Source: Azoarcus sp.
GTDB taxonomy: Bacteria; Pseudomonadota; Gammaproteobacteria; Burkholderiales; Rhodocyclaceae
Direction of reading: 5' to 3'
DNA: 64,000 nucleotides
Assembly: GCA_031268195.1 (NCBI GenBank)
Contig: JAIRXQ010000003.1
Coordinates: 1-64,000 of the forward strand
Shown: in pieces, positions 58,880 to 64,000 of the stretch
Layout of the letters: the number at the start of each line of letters is the position of its first letter
How positions within the stretch are numbered: the stretch's first letter is position 1
Made by a program: the position numbers and the translations under genes
Notes under the pieces: model-generated
Databases searched by the model: none
The model's input: the letters and a program-made list of their open reading frames with translations, nothing else
Told to the model about the DNA's origin: nothing

Positions 58880-59516
58880 TCCGCACCTTTGCAATGAGCA
58901 GATCGACCTCCTTGAGCGTTTCCTGATGGCTGCCGCCAAGCAGTGAGGCCGAAGTTACGTAACGCCCGCCCACCGCCATCGTGGGCACGCCGTCGATCTT
59001 GTACATGGTATCGAGCTGCCCGGCGCGGCGCACCTGTGTTTCGACGCCGAAGGACTTGAAAGCCCCCACGAACGCCTTGGCGTCTACGCCCTGTTTGCTG
59101 GCCCACTCGCCCACTTCGTCGCTGTCGCGGGGGTCGAGGCGTTCGTCCTGAATGGCGACGAACACTTTCTCGTGCAGGCGATCCACGAGTTTCAGCGCCA
59201 GCAGCGCGTAGTACAAGCGCGCCTCGCCCACGCGCCGGGAATTGCTGCCGCCCCACGTTGCGGGCACCCGGTTGAAAACGACATCGGCGGGCAGCTTTTT
59301 GAGCCATTCCCTGAGCGTCGGATCGAACTCCCGGCAATGCGGGCAGCCATAGTAGAAGAACTCGACCACCTCGATCTTGCCCGGCGTATCGGAAGCCACT
59401 GGGGGGTCCAGCACGAGATAGCGGCCCTTGCCAGTCTGCTGCGCCAGCGCAAGCCCCGCTGGCGCAGCCAGCAGACCCAGCGCGCCAAGCCGTTGGAGAG
59501 CGTCACGACGGTTCAT
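58872..59516 (-). CDS. dsbA: Thiol:disulfide interchange protein DsbA
   Basis: 214-residue periplasmic oxidoreductase that introduces disulfides. The signal MNRRDALQRLGALGLLAAPA has an Arg-Arg pair and could use Tat or Sec. The active site is CPHC (58-61) in FFYYGCPHCREF; GVPTMAVGG supplies the cis-proline. Disulfide-rich STY0301 proteins and pilins in the window are plausible clients, but this is general. It follows the SPOR-domain gene on the minus strand. Confidence 0.93.
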   Translation of the reverse strand: MNRRDALQRLGALGLLAAPAGLALAQQTGKGRYLVLDPPVASDTPGKIEVVEFFYYGCPHCREFDPTLREWLKKLPADVVFNRVPATWGGSNSRRVGEARLYYALLALKLVDRLHEKVFVAIQDERLDPRDSDEVGEWASKQGVDAKAFVGAFKSFGVETQVRRAGQLDTMYKIDGVPTMAVGGRYVTSASLLGGSHQETLKEVDLLIAKVRNG

Positions 59517-59576
59517 ATTGAAAATCTCCCTGCAAGATGAAATGAGCAGCAAGATGCGCCCGGAAAACGTCCGGCG

Positions 59577-60179
59577 CTAGTTGGCGGGCACTTCCACCGG
59601 ATTGAAGCCGTCCCGCGACAAGCGGGCGCGCACGGCCTTCACGTCCTCCGGGTCGGAGAACGGGCCGATGCGGATGCGATGCACGACCCGGTCGTCCGGC
59701 AATTGCGCCCGCTGCGTCACGGGTTCCAGCCCCATCAGCACCAGCCGCGCCATGAGGTCGTCGGCCTGCTCGGCGTTCTCGAACGAAGCCAGTTGCAGAT
59801 AGATCGGCTTTGCCGCGGACGACTCCGCAGGGGGGCGCGAAGGCGGCGCGGGCGGCGGCGGCACGGCCGCGGAATTCGGGGCGGGGGTCGCCACCGGCGC
59901 GTTTTCGCCCTGCGGCAGCGTGCTGAAGAAGGTGAAATCCGGCTCCTTGACCGGACTGTCACCCGGCTTCCCCGGCAAGGCCACGACGGCGGGTTCCACT
60001 GCCGTCGTTTGCGTCGGCGAAGCGGGCTGGCTGAACGGCGCGTTGCGGGTAAACACGAACACTGCGGCGGCGACGATGAGCGCGCCCAAAATCATGCCCA
60101 CGAACACGCCGAGCAGGGTGCCGCCGCGTACTTGCGACGGCAGTTTTCGTTCTCTGGAAGAGCGGCGATGGCGACTCAC
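59577..60179 (-). CDS. SPOR-domain membrane protein
   Basis: 200 residues: a basic cytoplasmic N-terminus, one membrane helix (about 20-44), a proline-rich periplasmic linker (65-120) and a C-terminal SPOR domain (about 124-198: YLQLASFENAEQADDLMARL, then VHRIRIGPFSD). SPOR domains bind denuded glycan strands at the division septum, as in FtsN. Location immediately after argS matches the betaproteobacterial and ftsN-like arrangement. Whether it is the FtsN equivalent cannot be told. Confidence 0.88.
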   Translation of the reverse strand: MSRHRRSSRERKLPSQVRGGTLLGVFVGMILGALIVAAAVFVFTRNAPFSQPASPTQTTAVEPAVVALPGKPGDSPVKEPDFTFFSTLPQGENAPVATPAPNSAAVPPPPAPPSRPPAESSAAKPIYLQLASFENAEQADDLMARLVLMGLEPVTQRAQLPDDRVVHRIRIGPFSDPEDVKAVRARLSRDGFNPVEVPAN

Positions 60180-60193
60180 GAATAAAACTCCAT

Positions 60194-61960
60194 TTACATT
60201 GATTCGGGCGCCGAAACGCCCAGCAGCGCCAGCCCGTTGGCCAGCGTCCGGCGAACGGCGGCGGCCAGCGCCAACCGCGCCAGCTTCACGGCCTCATCTT
60301 CGACCAGCATCCGTTCGACGTTGTACCAGCTATGGAAATCGGCCGCCAGCTCCCGCAGGTAGAACGCGATCTGGTGCGGCGCGTAGTCTTGCGCCGCGCC
60401 CTGCACGACTTCGGGGAACGCCGACAGCCGCGCGGCAAGGCCCAGCTCGTGCTCGCTTTGCAGGACGCCGGCGTCGATGCCGGTCAGCTCGCTCTCCATG
60501 CCGCCCCATTTTCGTAAAGCGGACGAAGCGCGGGCATGGGCATATTGCACGTAATAGACCGGATTGTCGTTGTTCTGACGCTTGGCGAGATCGAGGTCGA
60601 AATCGAGGTGCTGGTCGCTTTTTCTCAACACGTAGAAAAAACGGCAGGCATCGTTGCCGACTTCGCCGCGCAACTGGCGCAGCGTGACGAACTCGCCCGC
60701 GCGCGTCGACATCGAAGTTTTCTGCCCGTCGCGGTAGAGCACCGCGAACTGCACCAGCGCCACGTCGAGCCGTTTCGGGTCGAAGCCGAGCGCTGCCACC
60801 GCGCCCTTCACGCGCGGCACGTAGCCGTGGTGATCCGCGCCCCAGATATCGATCATGCGATCGAAGCCGCGCTCGTATTTGTTGAGGTGATAAGCGATGT
60901 CGGAGGCGAAATAAGTATAGATACCGTTCTCGCGCTGCACGACGCGATCTTTCTCGTCCCCGAAGCTGGAGGAACGGAACCATTTCGCGCCGTTTTGCAC
61001 ATAGACGTGCCCCGCCGCTTCGAGGCGGGCGACGGCGCGTTCCACCATGCCGGTATCAAACAGGCTTTTCTCTGGAAACCACTTGTCGAAGCGCACGCCG
61101 AATTCCTGCAAATCATCGCGGCAATCGCCCAGCTGCTGATTGAGCGCGAAGCCATGCACGAACGGATAGTCCTCCCCCAACAGGCGCTTGGCGTTGGCAA
61201 TCAAGACATCGAGGTGCTGTTCGCGCTGCGCCTTGGCCTCCTTGTCGTCATCGCGCACGGACGGCGGCAGGCCGGGCGTGCCCGCGAGCACGTCGGCCGC
61301 GCTCAGATGGGCAAAACGATCGCCATGCGTATCGCGCAGCTCCCAGGCCATCGTCACCACGTAATCGCCCTGATAAGCGTTGGGCGGAAATTCGACTTCG
61401 ACCCCGAACAGCGCCAGATAACGCAGCCACGTCGACAGCGCGAGGATATCCATCTGCCGCCCGGCATCGTTGACGTAATACTCGCGGCTCACCTCGAACC
61501 CGGCAAAAGCGAGCACCTCCGCGAGCGATGCGCCGTAGGCCGCGACGCGCCCGTGCCCGACGTGCAGCGGCCCGGTCGGATTGGCCGAGACGAATTCCAC
61601 CTGCACCTTCACGCCCTTCGCCGCGCCGCGCCCCCAATCCTTGCCCTGCGCGAGCGCCTCGCCCACCACGGCCGTTTTCGCGGCGGCGGCCAGCGTGAAG
61701 TTGATGAACCCGGCGCCCGCCACCTCCACCTTCTCCAGCAGCGCGGAGGTAGGCAGCTCGGCCACCAGCAGCGCCGCCAGCTCGCGCGGATTGCGCTTCA
61801 GCGTCTTGGCAAGCTGCATGGCGACGTTGGTGGCAAAATCGCCGTGCCCGGCCTGCCTCGGCCGTTCGAGCAAAATGTCGACGGCGGCATGCGCGGGCGC
61901 CACGCTTTTCAGGGCATCGCGGATGAGTCTGGTCAGGAGAATCTTGGGGTCGGCGCTCAT
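60194..61960 (-). CDS. argS: Arginyl-tRNA synthetase
   Basis: 588-residue class I synthetase. HVGH in GPLHVGHGRVAAYG is the HIGH motif. A KMSKS-like site is at KTSMSTRAG, and the additional N-terminal Add-1 domain and C-terminal helical anticodon domain (ending LLGVSAPESM) are complete. MSADPKILLTRLIRDAL is the expected N-terminus; longer in-frame extensions are not conserved. A TATAAT hexamer on the minus strand at 61994-61989 may be its -10, without a clear -35. Confidence 0.97.
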   Translation of the reverse strand: MSADPKILLTRLIRDALKSVAPAHAAVDILLERPRQAGHGDFATNVAMQLAKTLKRNPRELAALLVAELPTSALLEKVEVAGAGFINFTLAAAAKTAVVGEALAQGKDWGRGAAKGVKVQVEFVSANPTGPLHVGHGRVAAYGASLAEVLAFAGFEVSREYYVNDAGRQMDILALSTWLRYLALFGVEVEFPPNAYQGDYVVTMAWELRDTHGDRFAHLSAADVLAGTPGLPPSVRDDDKEAKAQREQHLDVLIANAKRLLGEDYPFVHGFALNQQLGDCRDDLQEFGVRFDKWFPEKSLFDTGMVERAVARLEAAGHVYVQNGAKWFRSSSFGDEKDRVVQRENGIYTYFASDIAYHLNKYERGFDRMIDIWGADHHGYVPRVKGAVAALGFDPKRLDVALVQFAVLYRDGQKTSMSTRAGEFVTLRQLRGEVGNDACRFFYVLRKSDQHLDFDLDLAKRQNNDNPVYYVQYAHARASSALRKWGGMESELTGIDAGVLQSEHELGLAARLSAFPEVVQGAAQDYAPHQIAFYLRELAADFHSWYNVERMLVEDEAVKLARLALAAAVRRTLANGLALLGVSAPESM

Positions 61961-62334
61961 GGCACAGGATGGCGGTAAAAGGGTTTGGATTATAGCGGAT
62001 GGATCGTAATACGGCCGGACTTCGGCGCGTTCTTGCCGCGAACTTTCAAGCGACCCGATTTTGCGGCGTGGGCGCTTCCAGCCGTTTCTGCTCCCCGCCA
62101 CGCAAACGATAAACAGGAAACGGCAGGAGACCGCCAACAAACAAGAAGATATTGTAAGTAAACAGGAGCTTATCGTCATGCAGCGCAACGGCATATGATG
62201 TCATAACGCTGCACGTGATGCTGTTTATGTCGTGATAAAATCCCGCCCGGATGCGCCACTGTGGGTTTTTCCGTCTGTGTACGCAGTTTTGCTGTTTTTC
62301 GGCTAGAACGGTCTTCGTGGAGAAATGGAATATC
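61961..62334. other. Intergenic region between argS and the low-GC cassette
   Basis: 374 bases. The left 35 bases probably hold the argS promoter. From about 62100 onward the sequence becomes AT-richer, marking the edge of the acquired segment. TCGTGATAAAAT near 62229-62240 may contribute a promoter for the downstream cassette. No convincing coding frame was found; a 96-codon minus-strand open frame looks accidental. Confidence 0.45.
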
Positions 62335-63156
62335 ATGGCAACAGCAGATCAGGTCAAGATGCTTGAGGCAGCAAACAAATGTCTTGCAAAAAGGGTTGAC
62401 ATCCCGGGTGCGCCTTTGTGGCACATGGGCAAGGTGTATGTGTTTGAATCCGATGAGAGTTTCAAGCTCCTTGATAACACGGTCAAATACCTTGAATGCA
62501 AAGCCAGGGCAAAGATGCCGTTTGAGGAGGACGAAAAAGAGTTCATGAAAGAGCTCTTCGAAGCAAGCTGGTGGGGAGGGCTTTACAAAGGCTACAAGGA
62601 AGCAGGGAAGCTTTCAAATCATTATGTTAACGGCCATGGCGCGGATATACAGATCGACGCGGACGTGTACAAGACATCTGTCATTGTCAAGGACACGATG
62701 GATGCGCTCAAGGCATATATTCGGAAGCTAGCAGAAGGTAAACAATCTAGATCATTTGCGCATTTGAGAAGTAATGATACTCTTTTTCTTCAATCGGAAT
62801 TTGCGCGAAAATTGAGGTCCGGGAGGAATGTAAATATGCAGGGTAGTTTGTTGGAAGACGGCGTTCTCATAGCAGAACAATCCAATACAAGGCTGAAATT
62901 TGCTGACCATCGATTTCATCTTAGTGTGAGCACCTCCAAGGCATCTGACAAGTTTTATTCAACATGGAAAGTAGAAAGCCTGTATGATTTTCAGCCATTT
63001 TCAAACAACGAGGAAGAAAATAAACGTCATATAACGCATCTTCCACTTGGACATAAAGAATTGAATCTCCCGGATGGCTTATCACAATATATGACAGAAA
63101 TTGGCGTGGCGAAGGCTTTCAATCATGTTGCGTCGTGGGATGAATGGTGGAAATGA
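62335..63156 (+). CDS. Unrecognised protein, candidate toxin of a two-gene cassette
   Basis: 273 residues starting MATADQVKMLEAANKCLAKR, without signal or membrane helix. An N-terminal helical half contains SWWGGLYKGYKEAGKLSNHY followed by VNGHGADIQIDADVYK; a beta-rich C-terminal half contains VNMQGSLLEDG, KFYSTWKVESLYDFQPF and LPDGLSQYMTEIG. The order of an HY-x-x-G-x-GA segment, a beta unit and a late S-x-YDF loosely recalls colicin M-like lipid II hydrolases, but the catalytic D-x-YD...HR is not conserved, so this is a weak hint only. GGAG lies 13 bases upstream. Low GC relative to the core. ATGA coupling to the next gene suggests an effector-immunity pair. Confidence 0.5.
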   Translation: MATADQVKMLEAANKCLAKRVDIPGAPLWHMGKVYVFESDESFKLLDNTVKYLECKARAKMPFEEDEKEFMKELFEASWWGGLYKGYKEAGKLSNHYVNGHGADIQIDADVYKTSVIVKDTMDALKAYIRKLAEGKQSRSFAHLRSNDTLFLQSEFARKLRSGRNVNMQGSLLEDGVLIAEQSNTRLKFADHRFHLSVSTSKASDKFYSTWKVESLYDFQPFSNNEEENKRHITHLPLGHKELNLPDGLSQYMTEIGVAKAFNHVASWDEWWK

Positions 63157-63746
63157 AGAAGTCAACAAAATTGCTGATTTTCCTGCTTGCAGTGCCGCTG
63201 GTGCTGGCACTTTTGCTAGCGGTGTTTTTGATGATTGCTCCCGCGAGGGAAGATTTCTGTTTTGTTGCGGATCAAAATTATGAAGTCAAGGTAGAGCGCA
63301 TCGACCAGAGCACATATTATCTGTACCTGCAAATTTCTGGCTTTCACGAGAAAGAAACTTTTCTTGCTGTGTATGATGAAAAACCAGTGTTTGATCGTTG
63401 TGGTTTATCTAAGCAGCACTCAATTGGAGCAACGAATATAGCTTCAACTGAAGCTGAAGTTGATACGAAGATAAAATCTCCTATAAAAATAATATTATTC
63501 CCAAATAAAAAAGTTGCGGAAATCCATTTCAAAGACACGGATGATGGTGATGATATACTCTCACAACTCACGAAGGCCGTCATAAACCGTGACAATGCGC
63601 AGGAAGACCGTTCCAGGTCGGAGGAAGAATATCTTCGTGCACGACAGGAATTTGCTTCCGGTGTTAAAATCGTTATTCGTGACGACTTGGGTGAGGACGA
63701 CAAGACTGAAGATAATCAGGCCGGGGACGGCCAAGTTGAAAAATGA
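63153..63746 (+). CDS. Membrane-anchored periplasmic protein, candidate immunity partner
   Basis: 197 residues: N-terminal membrane anchor (STKLLIFLLAVPLVLALLLA), a periplasmic domain with two cysteines (DFCFVADQ, DRCGLSK) and a highly charged C-terminal third (RSRSEEEYLRARQEF, then EDDKTEDNQAGDGQVEK). No known family recognised. Tight coupling (ATGA) to the preceding gene, shared low GC and periplasmic exposure fit an immunity protein that protects against a periplasm-acting toxin; this is inference from context. Confidence 0.5.
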   Translation: MKKSTKLLIFLLAVPLVLALLLAVFLMIAPAREDFCFVADQNYEVKVERIDQSTYYLYLQISGFHEKETFLAVYDEKPVFDRCGLSKQHSIGATNIASTEAEVDTKIKSPIKIILFPNKKVAEIHFKDTDDGDDILSQLTKAVINRDNAQEDRSRSEEEYLRARQEFASGVKIVIRDDLGEDDKTEDNQAGDGQVEK

Positions 63747-63827
63747 GCGAATAAGCTTTTATCAGCAAGTCAGTCCCAAACGATTCAGGATTGTTCAGGA
63801 CTGACTGCAAAAGCTCGTGACAGACTT

Positions 63828-63851
63828 CGCCGCTTTCTCCCGAAAGCGGCG
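63828..63851. terminator. Inverted repeat between convergent genes
   Basis: CGCCGCTTTC-TCC-CGAAAGCGGCG-type hairpin with a ten-pair stem. It sits 80 bases after the candidate immunity gene and abuts the stop of the TonB-dependent receptor gene, so it probably ends both transcripts. Confidence 0.6.
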
Positions 63852-63852
63852 C

Positions 63853-64000
63853 TCAATCCAGATCCACCTGCGCCCGCAACCAGAACGTGCGCCCCGGTTC
63901 GTTGACGCGCGCCGTCTGCTCGTAACCCGTCACGTCCGCGCCGCTCTTGCTGATGAATTCGGCGTACTTGCGGTCGAACAGGTTATCGACGCCCACGCTG
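63853..64000 (-). CDS. TonB-dependent receptor, C-terminal fragment (cut by window edge)
   Basis: The minus strand reads SVGVDNLFDRKYAEFISK and ends GRTFWLRAQVDLD-stop. NLFDRKYAEF is the near-universal penultimate motif of TonB-dependent outer membrane receptors, and GRTFWL followed by short beta-strands is their C-terminal barrel closure. Only 48 residues are present, so ligand (siderophore, cobalamin or metal) cannot be deduced. Confidence 0.88.
   Translation of the reverse strand, partial: SVGVDNLFDRKYAEFISKSGADVTGYEQTARVNEPGRTFWLRAQVDLD

Noticed and set aside
61989-61994. TATAAT on the minus strand as a full argS promoter
   Set aside because: No acceptable -35 at 16-18 bases; mentioned only as a possible -10.
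62046-62336. 96-codon minus-strand frame in the gap beside the low-GC cassette
   Set aside because: No ribosome binding site, no family, and mostly AT-rich flank; treated as intergenic.

Overview
The window is a high-GC betaproteobacterial chromosome segment. Gene content and order (prmA followed by a zinc-ribbon/DUF3426 protein and a PfkB kinase, mpl next to aroQ-accB-accC, phasin, yhdP/glnE) fit a Rhodocyclales-like bacterium; this placement is inference from content, not a phylogeny. Most of the window is ordinary core genome packed in short operons with ATGA or TGATG overlaps.

Layout. The left edge holds the promoter, boxA leader and apparently the first bases of a 16S rRNA gene on the minus strand. 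Next come a degenerate HD-GYP protein, a TrmB-like methyltransferase, rpmE with its terminator, a GNAT enzyme, an ArnT-like glycosyltransferase overlapping pgi, a small His/Cys-rich exported protein with a DUF6803-type membrane protein, and divergent queG/tsaE. The 9-25 kb part carries amiC, diaA-dolP, mpl, aroQ, accB-accC-prmA, the proline-rich DUF3426 protein, a PfkB kinase, lgt, and an operon joining a PAS-GGDEF-EAL protein (GGDEF site lost) to a porin-like protein and a small PstS-like periplasmic protein. From 26 to 40 kb there is a MacA-MacB-lipoprotein-NodT efflux operon, yhdP, glnE, a CYTH enzyme and an unknown protein. From 41.5 to 51.1 kb a nine-gene MSHA-like type IV pilus/type II secretion operon encodes secretin, ATPase, inner-membrane platform, assembly proteins and three pilin-like proteins. 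Then follow kdsD-lptC-lptA (without kdsC), a phasin with a well-formed promoter and two palindromes, an amidohydrolase, and, near the right end, PilZ-dsbA-SPOR and argS on the minus strand. The window closes in the 3' end of a TonB-dependent receptor.

Three AT-richer islands interrupt this core. (1) 40.3-41.5 kb: the degraded C-terminal part of an Hcp (type VI secretion tube) gene, a BPSL0067-family putative amidase effector and a secreted STY0301-family protein. (2) 55.9-58.45 kb: another BPSL0067-family gene followed by four tandem STY0301-like genes in an A-B-A-B pattern. The B copies are preceded by short in-frame remnants of the effector's 3' end, so the array looks like repeated duplication of an effector/immunity unit followed by loss of the effector. 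(3) 62.3-63.75 kb: an unrecognised 273-residue protein translationally coupled to a membrane-anchored periplasmic protein, arranged like a toxin-immunity pair. No T6SS structural cluster is visible apart from the hcp remnant. The islands, especially the orphan-immunity array and the third cassette, are the most interesting content.
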